Positions 30,600-40,207 of a DNA stretch of 64,000 nt are shown piece after piece. The notes under the pieces are model-generated. The model worked only from the letters and a program-made list of their open reading frames with translations. It searched no databases and was not told the origin of the DNA. The stretch spans positions 62,001 to 126,000 of the forward strand of contig WSYJ01000157.1 in assembly GCA_020186115.1 (NCBI GenBank), in the 5' to 3' direction. Position 1 is the first letter of the stretch; each line of letters starts with the position of its first letter. Both the position numbers and the translations under genes were made by a program. The DNA is from Histomonas meleagridis. Taxonomy: Eukaryota > Parabasalia > Tritrichomonadida > Dientamoebidae.

Positions 30600-33500
30600 T
30601 TATTTATTAATATTGAGATTTGCGCGAAGAACTTCAACTACCTGAGAATGATGTCTGGAAATTGCATATGAAAGTGCTGTATGAAATGTTTTATGTAAAT
30701 TCCAAAAAAAGAATTTGTAATTAACTTGAATAAACACCACTTTAAAATCAATAAAAAAGTATTTTTCAAATTGACATTGATTTCTTTTTGCTGAAGTAGT
30801 AGTTTAACTAACTCAAGATTACCATTTGAAGACGCAATCATAAGTGCTGTATTAAATAGGTAAAACAGATTCCAATTATTTTTTTTATACATCAAATAGT
30901 GAAAATGATCTTCAAACAAAAGATTAAAATATTTTTTTCATTAATCTTAATTCCTTCTTGTTGAAGAAGTAATTTAATCATTTCGATATCACCAACCTGA
31001 GCTGCAACTAATAGTGCCATATCAAATAAATCATATAAATCCCTTATTTTTATTAGAAACATGAAACTATTGATGAAAACTTTAGTAATGACAAACAAAT
31101 ATTTTTCTTATTAATATGAATTTCTTTTTGTTTCAAAAGAAATGTAACAACTTCAAGATAACCTTTTTTTATCGTTAACATAAGTATTGTTTCAAATAAT
31201 TAAAAAGAATTCCAAATTTTTTAGTGAAATCAAAAAACGTCAAAACAAAATTTGGATTTAGTATAAAAACATTTTGTGAATCAAAATCAATTCCTTTTTG
31301 TTTAATAAGTATTTGAATAATATCTTCGTGATCCTGTTGCGCAGCGGAAATAAGTGCTGTGTTAAATAATTTGCATAATTTCCAAATATTATTTTGAAAA
31401 ATTAAATTAATAAAATAAGTATCAAATCATATAAATAAATATTTTTTGCATTAATATCAATTCCTTCTTGCTCAAGAAGTAATTTAACTATTTCTGTATA
31501 ACCTTTTTTGGATGCCATTATAAGTGCTGTTTCAAATAATTTAAATAATTCCCAAATAATATTTTAAAATAGAAAATCATTAAAATAAATTATATTTTTA
31601 GCATTTATATCAATTCCTTCTTGTTCAAGAAGTAATTTAACTATTTCTGTATGACCTCTTTCAGACGCACAAATAAGTGCTGTTTCAAATAAATTAAATA
31701 ATTTCTAAATATTATTTTGAAATATCATATTATTGAAGTAAATATATTTTATAGCAAATAAATTTTTTTTCTTGCATTAACATCATTACCTTTTTTTTCA
31801 AGAAGTAATTTAACAATTTCACTCCTGTCACACATAGAAGCTAAAATAAGTGCTGTATTAAATAATTCGATTAATTTCCAATTAATGTATTGGAATACAA
31901 AATTATTAAAACAAATATCAAATAAAGTAAATAAATATCTTTCGCATTGATATCAATTCCTTTTTGTTCAAGTAATATTTGTACTATTTCTTTCTTACCA
32001 TTTTCAGACGCATGTATAAGTGCGGTTCTAAATTTACCGAATTAATTTCAAATATTATTTTGAAATATCAAATTATTAAAATGAATTTTAAATAAAATAT
32101 ATAAATACTAAGTAAAAACATATAAATATCTTTCGCATTGATATCAATTCCTTCATGTTCAAGAAGTAATTTTACTATTTCTGTATGATCATTTTGAGAT
32201 GCATGCATAAGTGCTGTTTTAAATAATTTAAATAATTTCCAAATATTATTTTGAAATATAAAATTATTAAAATAAATTTTAAATAAAATATATAAATATC
32301 TTTCGCATTGATATCAATTTCTTTTTGTTCAAGTAAAATTTGTACTATTTCTTTCTTACCGTTTTTAGCTGCATGCATAAGTGCTGTTATAAATAATTAA
32401 AATAATTTCCAAGTTTTATTATGAAATCCAAAATTATTAAAATAAATTTTAAATAAAATATATAAATATCTTTCGCATTGATATCAATTTCTTTTTGTTC
32501 AAGAAGTAATTTTACTATTTCTGTATGATCATTTTGAGATGCATGCATAAGTGCTGTTATAAATAATTAAAATAATTTCCAAGTTTTATTATGAAATCCA
32601 AAATTATTAAAATAAATTTTAAATAAAATATATAAATATCTTTCGCATTGATATCAATTTCTTTTTGTTCAAGAAGTAATTTTACTATTTCTGTATGATC
32701 ATTTTGAGATGCATGCATAAGTGCTGTTTTAAATAATTTAAATAATTTCCAAATATTATTTTGAAATAGTAAATTATTAAAACAAATTTTAAATAAAAAA
32801 TAAAAACATCTTGAGCATTAATATTAATTTTGTTTTGTTCAAGAAGTAATTTAACAATATCTGTATGATGTTTTTGAGATGCATAAATAAGTGCTGTTCT
32901 AAATAATTTAAATAATTTCCTTATATTATTTTGAAATGTTAAATTATTAAAATGAATAATAAATCAAACAAATAAATATCTTTTGCATTAATATCAACTC
33001 CTTCTTGTTTTAGAAGTAATTTAACTATTTCTGTATGACCATTATAAGATGCTAATATAAGTGCTGTATAATCTCCAAAAATTTCTTTGAAATATAAAAT
33101 TATTAAAACATACACTAAATAAAATAAATAAATATCTTTTGCATTAATATCAACTCCTTCTTGTTTAAGAAGTAATTTAACTATTTCTGTATAACCATTT
33201 TCAGATGAAAGCATAAGTGCTGTTTTAAATAATTTAAACAATTTCCAAATATTATTTTGAAATATAAAATTATTAAAAGAAATACAAAATAAAACAAATA
33301 TACGCTTTTAGCATTAATATTGATACCTTTACAATCCAAAAGTATTTTAACTATTTTGATATGATTATTTTTAGACGCAACAATAAGTGCTGTTTCAAAT
33401 AATCGAAATAAATATCAAATAATAAATTTAATCAAAAAGTTATGAATTAAGATATCTTGCTGATTATATTTAAATCCTTTTTGCTTGACAAGCCATTGCA

Positions 33501-34898
33501 CTGTATCAACGTAACCTTTTTCTGCTGCATTTAAAAGTTGTATATTAAATAATTTAAATAAATTAAGAAAATTTTTATTAAAAATAAAGTTATCAAAACA
33601 AATATAAAATTAATTAAATAAATATTATCTGATGATTTATTAGAATTGTTTTGCTCAAGAACTAATTTAATTATCTCATAATTTCTTGTTGAACATGGAG
33701 AACTACATATGATTGAAAAATATTGTTTGTTTTTAATATAGCGATTTAGAAAGAATACATTTCCAATTTTTATTGCTTTTTCCAGAATCTCTTTGCTTAT
33801 TTTTAATCCAACTGATGTTAAATATATAAACATTTTGAAATTACTATATTTTAAGCTGAGATTTCCGAATTTATTTAAATCTTTGATTTTATTATTATTG
33901 TTTTCATAAAGATATTTAAAGATATCATTTTGATGAAATTCAATTGCTGTTTCATATGCATCTTTAAATGATGAATGATTTTGTTCACATAAATGAATGA
34001 TTTCTTCATTTCCGCCTGCAATTGCATATTTACCTGCGTTATTTACATTTGCACCATTCATAAGTAAATATTTAAAGCATTTAACTGCTGAAAAAAATGC
34101 TGCATAATCAATTAATCTAACATTTTCTTGATTAATGAATGAATATCTTTCATAAAGTGATGGTTCAATTGTTTGATTCAAATCAAAAATACTTTGTGAT
34201 GTTATTTCTTGAAGTTTTTCTATTTCATCATTTCTAACCATTTTTGATATTTCATTTGGATTAACTCCTTCTTTAATTAATTGTTTGTGAAGTTCCCAAT
34301 CATTCTTTGATAGTTCTTCATAATTATTAAAAAAATTTGCTTGTAATTGCTGTGAACCAAAAGGTTTGAATCGAAGTATTTCTTCTTTTGTATAATAATG
34401 CGCAAAATATAATGAATTCTTTTGTTTTATAAAATCCGGTTGAATGAATTCATTTTCAACCATTTTATTAAGTAAATAATTTGATTCTTGTGATTTTAAC
34501 TTAATTAAATATCTTTCGAAAACATATAATATCTTATAGCATTGGATATTTTCTTCTTTTAACTCAATACATTTTAAAAAGTTAAAGTATAAATTTGCTT
34601 CTTTCCTTTGTGACATAAAAGCACTATAGATTAATCTGCTAATTAAAATATTAAATGAATAAGGAAAATTATCATTAAAAAATCTCATTGCAGTTTGAGA
34701 TGATAATTCAAAATTATCTTCTGTTAATTTGAAAATAATGGTTTCAAGTGATTGTAATGGAGTTGGACTTTTTTTTTTAATTGATCTTCCTGAATTATTA
34801 TTTGATGATTTTTGGTTTGTCTTTATAATTTTTTCTGAATTTATCTCAGGTGTTTTCGAACGAATATTCAATGGGTTTCTATTCGAACGAGTTTTCAT
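30600..34898 (-). CDS. DUF3447/ankyrin-repeat protein interrupted by seventy 17-nt inserts
   Basis: From ATG 34898 the frame is continuous for about 420 codons: a basic Ser/Asn-rich N-terminus, a helical region, and a DUF3447-type domain (LIDYAAFFSAVKCFKYLL, YAIAGGNEEIIHLCEQN). Then 18 ankyrin units follow, such as TALMHASQNDHTEIVKLLLE. Between neighbouring units the D-x-x-G-x-T hairpin is split by inserts, usually four of 17 nt separated by single codons. I count 70 inserts (69 of 17 nt and one of 18). Removing 1191 nt from 4299 leaves 3108 nt, 1036 codons including TAA at 30600-30602, all in frame. Hairpins regained include DINGRT, DKTGKT, DKYGKT, DDCGNT, SCYGKT and NDNGNT. An Inr and an M3 motif lie just upstream, so the gene looks transcribed. 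Ankyrin arrays bind proteins; the target is unknown. Confidence 0.72.
30681..33626 (-). other. eighteen insert clusters with 20-nt periodicity
   Basis: Intervals from the D-position codon to the T-position codon (plus-strand coordinates): 33541-33626, 33394-33453, 33224-33303, 33068-33133, 32898-32977, 32728-32807, 32558-32637, 32388-32467, 32218-32297, 32027-32127, 31857-31936, 31684-31766, 31531-31593, 31361-31440, 31191-31270, 31021-31100, 30851-30930, 30681-30760. Most are 80 nt, i.e. four repeats of 17 nt plus a codon. Worked example, 32898-32977: inserts at 32961-32977, 32941-32957, 32921-32937 and 32901-32917; retained codons ATT, AAC, GGA and AGA give D-I-N-G-R-T. The insert order is position-specific: the third insert usually begins ATTTC and the fourth AATTATTT. 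Confidence 0.75.
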
Positions 34899-34921
34899 AT
34901 ATGAAGTTTAACACCCAGATT

Positions 34922-34950
34922 AAGTGACTTAACGTTTTTGAGCAACCGTT
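34922..34950 (-). promoter_or_regulatory. Inr plus M3 upstream of the minus-strand ankyrin gene
   Basis: On the minus strand TCACTT (34922-34927) matches the trichomonad Inr TCAYTW, 24-29 nt before the ATG. AACGGTTG (34943-34950) matches M3 DRCSGYTD about 20 nt further up. Together they look like a working core promoter, which argues that this interrupted gene is transcribed. Confidence 0.65.
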
Positions 34951-34970
34951 CATATCAATCATTAATAAAT

Positions 34971-36093
34971 TGTAGTATTACAATTCCAAATTCAGTCGAA
35001 ATTATTAACAGTAATACAATTCAAAGATGTTTAAATTTAACAACTTTTTCGATAGGTGTAAATGTTATTGTAATTAGTGAAAGTGCATTTGCAAATGTTC
35101 ATCATTGACGAGTATCATCATTCCAAATTCAGTTAAAATTCGTGAAAATTATTCATTTCAATTATACATAAATTTAACTAATGTTTATATTGGAAAAAAT
35201 ATTTCTATCATTGGAGGAGGTTCATTTCTTGGATGCTTATCATTACAAAATTTAAAAATTCCGAATTCAGTTATAATTATTGGAAGACGAGCATTTGAAC
35301 ATGTATAAACATATGTTACAAATATTGAAGAAGAAGTTTTTTTTATATATGTATTTCATTAGCAAGTATTACAATTCCAAATTCAGTTGAAAATATTGGA
35401 AACAATGCATTTCAGTTATGTTCAAATTTAATGACAGTTTCTGTTGGTGAAAGTGTTATAACGAGGATGTACTTCTTTAAATAATATCAAAATTCCATCA
35501 TCAGTTACAGCAATTGGAAGTTATGCATTTAGTTCATGCACTTCTTTAAATATTAACAAGCATCCACAAAATCAAATACTTTTACACAGTTGAATACAAT
35601 TAATTCACATCAAAACAATTTATCTATGACTATTACATTAACATATTTACTTTCGTATACACAATCAATAAGCATTCACACATACAGTTTCTCATTTACA
35701 TATTCACTTTCAAATATTAATTCGATATTTACATATATTTCCACAGAAGTAATATATTATGAATATACAGTCATAGCGTATCCATCATATTTTAGTTTCT
35801 ATTCGATATTTTTCACATTATTAACATCAAATGACAATGTAACTAATAACAATAGCAAAACATATATTTATGTAATCATTGGAGTTGTTATTTTCATAAT
35901 TATTATCATAATAATTCTCATTGTATTACTTATTCGAATACGAATGAACAAACAACAATCAGAAAACTTAAATAGTATTGATGAAAATAATGATCAACCA
36001 TTAAATGAAATTAATGCATTACCAATATCAACGATTGAAGAAGATCCATTTGCAGAAGACTTCAAAGAAGATAACGCCATCGAAAATATTTAA
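34971..36093 (+). pseudogene. decayed BspA-like LRR surface protein gene
   Basis: BspA-type repeats can be read in changing frames (CSITIPNSVEIINS; SLTSIIIPNSVKI; CISLASITIPNSVENIG; SLNNIKIPSSVTAIGSYAF), with several frameshifts and a deletion near 35460, and no signal peptide. The 3' part, 35590-36093, is intact: a Ser/Thr/Tyr stalk, the motif VIYYEYTVIAYPSYFSFYS, a transmembrane helix (IYVIIGVVIFIIIIIIILIV) and the tail IEEDPFAEDFKEDN. Only the C-terminal module is preserved, and it closely resembles the pseudogene at 27491. Confidence 0.75.
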
Positions 36094-36408
36094 TTTCATT
36101 TATGATATTTTGATAAAGAAGCTTTTTCATTTATCACTATTTTACTTTAATAAATATTTCTGCAAATAAAATATTTTTCTTCTTTTCGTAATCGATTCAC
36201 TCAAATATCAACAAGAGTCATATTTAATTTTTTGTTGTTCCGGAAGATTTTTCATGAAATTAGATTAGCTTACTATTTTTACTCGTTCCTTCTTTTCATC
36301 TTCTTCCTGATGTTTCCCTTTTATTTCCATTTAATTAACGCGCTCTATAATTTTTAAATTCAATTCAATCACAAAAATATTTTTAATTTTAGCTCAAATA
36401 TATATAAT
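36094..36408. other. intergenic, nothing recognised
   Basis: Convergent spacer between the decayed BspA-like gene and the PUS3-like gene; AT-rich, no gene seen. Confidence 0.5.
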
Positions 36409-37470
36409 TTATTCAAATCCTTCATCGTTTTCTTGTTGTTCATCTTTCTCTTTTCTATATTCCTCTATCAATTCTTCCACCGATTTACATTGTTGCAACT
36501 TCGCTACCGGTGTATATGACTTCGGTCCTTCAGATTTAAATGCTTTTCCACCATTAAAGAACGTAAGTAACGCACATTTAATGTTTTCTTTCTTTAACAT
36601 TTCATTAAAAGCAAACTTAAACTTTCCCGTCGGCTCATTTGACTCTTTCCATTCCAAGTTATCATACTCAGCCATCCAAAAAACAAGTGGTTCTGGATCA
36701 GCAATTTGATATTGTGGTCGACCTGGAAATTTGTTGATATCTAAAAGTTCGGTGACTAAAGACGGCTCTTCGAGTCCTTGGCCTATAAGAAATAATATCG
36801 CAGCAATACAACGAATTTGATGCCAGATAAATCCTGAACCACATATTTGGAAATACCATACACCATCATTAATCTCGTTGAAATCTATACTATAGATCTC
36901 ACGGATACAGTGTGTTGTGTTACTGGGTGAAAATTTGCAAAAGTTTCGATAATCATGTGTTCCTATAAGATAACTTGCTGCTTCTCGCATTTTTTCAATA
37001 TCCATATCAAATAGATGAAAGAGGTATCTGTAGCTACGAGAAGTACATTCAAATCGTGCATTAAAATCAGGATTGACATAGGCTATGGCAGTTACTCGAA
37101 TTATTGGGGGAAGAATACCATTAAGGATTTGAACATAGTTAATCTCTTCTTCTTTAATGGGAGCACCTTCATTTTTTATAGAACCTGTCCCATATGGATA
37201 TACTGAACGAACTCGAATTGAAATGACATTTCCAATTCCTGAAACGCCTGCATCAGTTCTACCACATAAAGAATAGTGACAATCATTTCTGTCTTTGATT
37301 AATCGAGCACGTTCAAATGCTTGGAAAAGATAATTTTCAACAGTTTCTGTGGTTGTTTGCTGATGAACAAATCCCTTCAAATCGCACCCGAGATAGTTAA
37401 TTCTAAGGGCTATTTGTCTCTCGTGATATTGGTCCCAGGAAAAAACTTTCTTTGCTTTTTTGACGGACAT
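36409..37470 (-). CDS. PUS3: tRNA pseudouridine synthase, PUS3/Deg1-like (TruA family)
   Basis: A 353-residue TruA-family enzyme that converts U38/U39 of the tRNA anticodon arm to pseudouridine. Visible motifs: GRTDAGVS with catalytic Asp73, FNARFECTSRSYRY, GTHDYRNFCKF, and GSGFIWHQIRCIAAILFLIGQG, all typical of PUS3/Deg1 rather than PUS1. The ending RPQYQIADPEPLVFW is also PUS3-like. Length fits the core enzyme without the long extensions of animal PUS3. ATG at 37470. Divergent from the gene at 37528 with only 57 bp between the start codons, so the promoters must overlap. Confidence 0.9.
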   Translation of the reverse strand: MSVKKAKKVFSWDQYHERQIALRINYLGCDLKGFVHQQTTTETVENYLFQAFERARLIKDRNDCHYSLCGRTDAGVSGIGNVISIRVRSVYPYGTGSIKNEGAPIKEEEINYVQILNGILPPIIRVTAIAYVNPDFNARFECTSRSYRYLFHLFDMDIEKMREAASYLIGTHDYRNFCKFSPSNTTHCIREIYSIDFNEINDGVWYFQICGSGFIWHQIRCIAAILFLIGQGLEEPSLVTELLDINKFPGRPQYQIADPEPLVFWMAEYDNLEWKESNEPTGKFKFAFNEMLKKENIKCALLTFFNGGKAFKSEGPKSYTPVAKLQQCKSVEELIEEYRKEKDEQQENDEGFE

Positions 37471-37527
37471 TTTTTTGCCGCTTTTTTTTCTAAGCTTTTA
37501 AAAAATGTCATATTAACGGTCTCAATA

Positions 37528-38358
37528 ATGGAATTACCAGAAGGTGCAAGAAAAGCGCCAAGTAAAAAGAAACATAGGAAACATTCACCAAGAGGAAAAA
37601 GGGGTGACGATGCAAGTGAAAAACTTGTTGCAGGAAATGGATGGACACTTTCAGCAACACAAAAATTTTTAGATTGTAAAAGCACTGAAGAGCAAATTCA
37701 ACAACTCCTTTTAATGTTTTCCATTCAAGAAGAAGATTATCAGTATAATGAAAAATCCACAACATTAATCGATTTTCAATTAGGAAACGGATTATATTGT
37801 ATAGAAAAAAAGTTCAATGCTGAAAAGACACAATTTGTATGTCGGACATTTCATAGAATGCTTAAGAATGCTGTTCAAAAAATTCAGGCAAATCATGAAA
37901 TCTCATATGATGATTTACGAAATGAATTATTCAACCAGTTTCAAGCAGCCTTTACAGAAATGAACTCAAATGGCGAACCGCATTTCACTCTCAAGGAAAC
38001 TCAAGATATCATCAATTACGAAATCAACACTTTCCTTCGACCACTACGTCTTATTCTTCATCCATTTTACATTCGCGTTGCTCCAACATATAGGTTAGAA
38101 CTTAAAAAGGTTTTTCAACCTGTTGATCCAATTCCATTATCCGAATTTGAAGAATTTGTTCCACTCAACGAAAACGAATTTCCGCTGTTCAGTGTTCCAA
38201 TAAATGAGGATAAGCTCAATCTTGAAGATATTAAAGAGTTTGTTTCGAAATACACAGATGGTGTTATTGATACCATTAATAAAAGATATGATGCATTGGA
38301 CGAAAGAATGAATAACTTAAAAAGCATTGCATCGCCTGCGAGTGCACATAAAGAATAG
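37528..38358 (+). CDS. DUF4464-like protein, candidate flagellar/cilia-associated factor
   Basis: A 276-residue protein; ATG 37528 avoids overlap with the divergent PUS3 gene, although the frame is open further up. After a basic N-terminus (RKAPSKKKHRKHSPRGKR), residues about 40-195 have the pattern of ciliary proteins CABCOCO1/CFAP119: a helix ending LLMFSIQEED, then FQLGNGLYCIEKKFNAEKT, then FTLKETQDIINYEINTFLRP followed by LRLILHPF. Trichomonads have flagella, so an axonemal role would make sense. The C-terminus is acidic with a short helix. The family match is from pattern memory and only moderately secure. Confidence 0.75.
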   Translation: MELPEGARKAPSKKKHRKHSPRGKRGDDASEKLVAGNGWTLSATQKFLDCKSTEEQIQQLLLMFSIQEEDYQYNEKSTTLIDFQLGNGLYCIEKKFNAEKTQFVCRTFHRMLKNAVQKIQANHEISYDDLRNELFNQFQAAFTEMNSNGEPHFTLKETQDIINYEINTFLRPLRLILHPFYIRVAPTYRLELKKVFQPVDPIPLSEFEEFVPLNENEFPLFSVPINEDKLNLEDIKEFVSKYTDGVIDTINKRYDALDERMNNLKSIASPASAHKE

Positions 38359-38759
38359 TTGTTAAAAAGGTTTTTTGATTTATGTTTTCCTGATGAATTT
38401 ATTAAATATTAATTTCGTTTTCATTTTTCGCTTATGCCTCGAAAAGAATATTATTTGAATCTGAAATAAATAAAATTCAAATGCAAGAAATTAATATATT
38501 TATACTGGTTTTGTTAATAATGAAAATTTATTTAATCATCGTATTTGTTTTTTGAGATATTCATAATAATTTTTAAAGTTGAAACAGTTTGTCTGATTGG
38601 AATATTAATAAGTATTTGGTTAAGATTAAGGAAATAATTATATTCATTGATAATTCTTAATTACCAATAAATTCACTTTATTTGCTTTCTTTATTTCTAA
38701 AACAAAATTTCGCAGCTAATGAATTTTGCCCCAAAATTTAAATTCTAAAAAATATATTT
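38359..38759. other. intergenic, nothing recognised
   Basis: AT-rich convergent spacer of about 400 bp with no gene visible. Confidence 0.5.
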
Positions 38760-40109
38760 TTATTTATTCGATTTTCCTTCCGGCTCTAAACCGAAAGAAA
38801 TTCTAACATCATTCATATCAATATCGTCAATACTGATTCCTTCTTCTGCAGGTCTTGCTCTATATGTATTTTCGAAACCTAAGACAGCCTCTAAAGCCAA
38901 TTCTGTAAAATGCCTGCCGCCTTCGATGGCATTTAACATCATTTGCTTCATCTCTTCAACATCTTCTAAATGTAATTCAATCTTCTTTATAGTTATTCCT
39001 TTTTGTCTAACTTTCGAAGCAAATATTACTTCATTTGGCGCAAGCAACAAAAGAGATTGCCCAAATTTTTCATTTCGAGCAGTTCTTCCTGCACGATGAA
39101 CATAATCTGTCACTCTGTCGGGGGGCCCCAACGATATAGACCAATCAACGTCTGGAAAGTCCAACCCGCGGCTTGCCACGTTGGTAGCAATTAGTATATG
39201 GGTTTCATTACGATTAAATTTAACAAATGCTAAGCTTCGTTCTGATTGTGAAAGATCTCCATGTAATGTATCACAATCAATGTCAATAGCATTAAATACT
39301 CGTGCAAGATATTCGGCTTCTTTACGTGCACCAACAAAAACAACAATACGTTTGTTATAAAGACGTTTTAGAAGAGATGCAAGAATTGCAACTCTATCTT
39401 GAAGTTCAACAACACTGTAACAATGCTCAAGCGTAGTAACAATTTCGGATTGTGATAGAATACAAAAGATTGGTGGTGATGAAATGTTCAATTTCATTAA
39501 TCCTTCAACATCTGCTGTTAAAGTGGCAGAAAACAAAGCAATTTGTCTTGGCTTTTTGATGAAAGAAAAGATGGAATATAAATCATTTTCAAAACCTGCT
39601 TCAAGCATTCGATCTGCTTCATCTATAACAAGAAATTGGAAGTTCTGTAAATTAATATAGCCACCTTCAAGATGTTGCCTAAGTCTACCTGGAGTTGCAA
39701 TTAATAAATTCTGACCTTTTGTTCTTAATTGATAGGCTTCATCATTAAATCCTTTTTGTCCACCAATAATTGGAAATGCTTTTTGTGAAAGTGGTTTAAT
39801 TAAATCATTTGCAACACTGTAAGTTTGCTGTGCAAGTTCACGAGAAGGTGATAAAATTATTGCTATTGTTCCATGTTCTGGTCTAGCACGAGAATATGTA
39901 AGAAGTTCTATGACTGGAACAAGAAATGCAAGAGTTTTACCACTACCTGTAGGTGATGCACCAAGAACATTTCTGCCAGCTAGTAAATGTGGAATTGCTT
40001 CACTTTGAATTGGTTTTAAATTTATGAAGCCATTTGCAGTCAATGATTTTTTTAAGCCATTACTAATTGGTAGTTCATTGAATGTTGATGGATGTAAATG
40101 AAGAATCAT
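38760..40109 (-). CDS. DEAD-box RNA helicase, DDX18/Has1-like
   Basis: A 449-residue ATP-dependent RNA helicase. In order: Q motif region (GFINLKPIQ, Q35), motif I SPTGSGKT (52-59), motif Ia PSRELAQQ (88-95), TPGR (139-142), motif II DEAD (163-166), SAT (about 193), RGLDFPDVDW and HRAGRTAR (motif VI). The closing segment MNDVRISFGL resembles the end of Has1/DDX18, which works in 60S/40S ribosome assembly in the nucleolus; DDX55/Spb4 or DDX31 are other possibilities. ATG 40109 is chosen because the frame further upstream lacks ATG. It is divergent from the gene at 40208, with 98 bp between. Confidence 0.9.
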   Translation of the reverse strand: MILHLHPSTFNELPISNGLKKSLTANGFINLKPIQSEAIPHLLAGRNVLGASPTGSGKTLAFLVPVIELLTYSRARPEHGTIAIILSPSRELAQQTYSVANDLIKPLSQKAFPIIGGQKGFNDEAYQLRTKGQNLLIATPGRLRQHLEGGYINLQNFQFLVIDEADRMLEAGFENDLYSIFSFIKKPRQIALFSATLTADVEGLMKLNISSPPIFCILSQSEIVTTLEHCYSVVELQDRVAILASLLKRLYNKRIVVFVGARKEAEYLARVFNAIDIDCDTLHGDLSQSERSLAFVKFNRNETHILIATNVASRGLDFPDVDWSISLGPPDRVTDYVHRAGRTARNEKFGQSLLLLAPNEVIFASKVRQKGITIKKIELHLEDVEEMKQMMLNAIEGGRHFTELALEAVLGFENTYRARPAEEGISIDDIDMNDVRISFGLEPEGKSNK

Positions 40110-40166
40110 AAAAGAATTTTTCTTCTCGACCAAAGCATTTCAATCAAAACGAACGTTTATTCAATA

Positions 40167-40174
40167 AGCCGTTT
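40167..40174 (+). promoter_or_regulatory. M3 motif in a divergent promoter
   Basis: AGCCGTTT matches M3 (DRCSGYTD) and lies 33 nt before the ATG of the gene at 40208, inside the 98-bp spacer shared with the helicase gene. Related CGTTT-containing sequences (GAACGTTTAT at 40151 and GGTCGTTTAT at 40190) surround it. Confidence 0.55.
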
Positions 40175-40207
40175 ACTTCTTGAGATAACGGTCGTTTATT
40201 AGCTTCT

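Noticed and set aside
23811-33626. One longer intron per junction instead of several 17-nt inserts
   Set aside because: It would delete one to three hairpin residues, always including Gly where GGA is in place, and the total lengths (17, 40, 57, 77) would have no reason to fit 17-nt steps.
22430-34898. Ordinary GT-AG introns as the cause of the breaks in the ankyrin genes
   Set aside because: No consistent GT at the 5' side or AG at the 3' side, no trichomonad GTAYGT or ACTAACACACAG motifs, and the lengths follow 12 + 17n rather than varying freely.
37321-37527. N-terminal extension of the DUF4464-like gene
   Set aside because: It would overlap the start of the divergent PUS3 gene, and its translation is not protein-like; ATG 37528 is better.
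40110-40133. Upstream TTG/GTG starts for helicase, TRAPPC8-like, WD40, eL20, Rpt1 and the gene at 16225
   Set aside because: A eukaryotic nuclear gene should start at ATG; the next in-frame ATG agrees with family N-termini where known.
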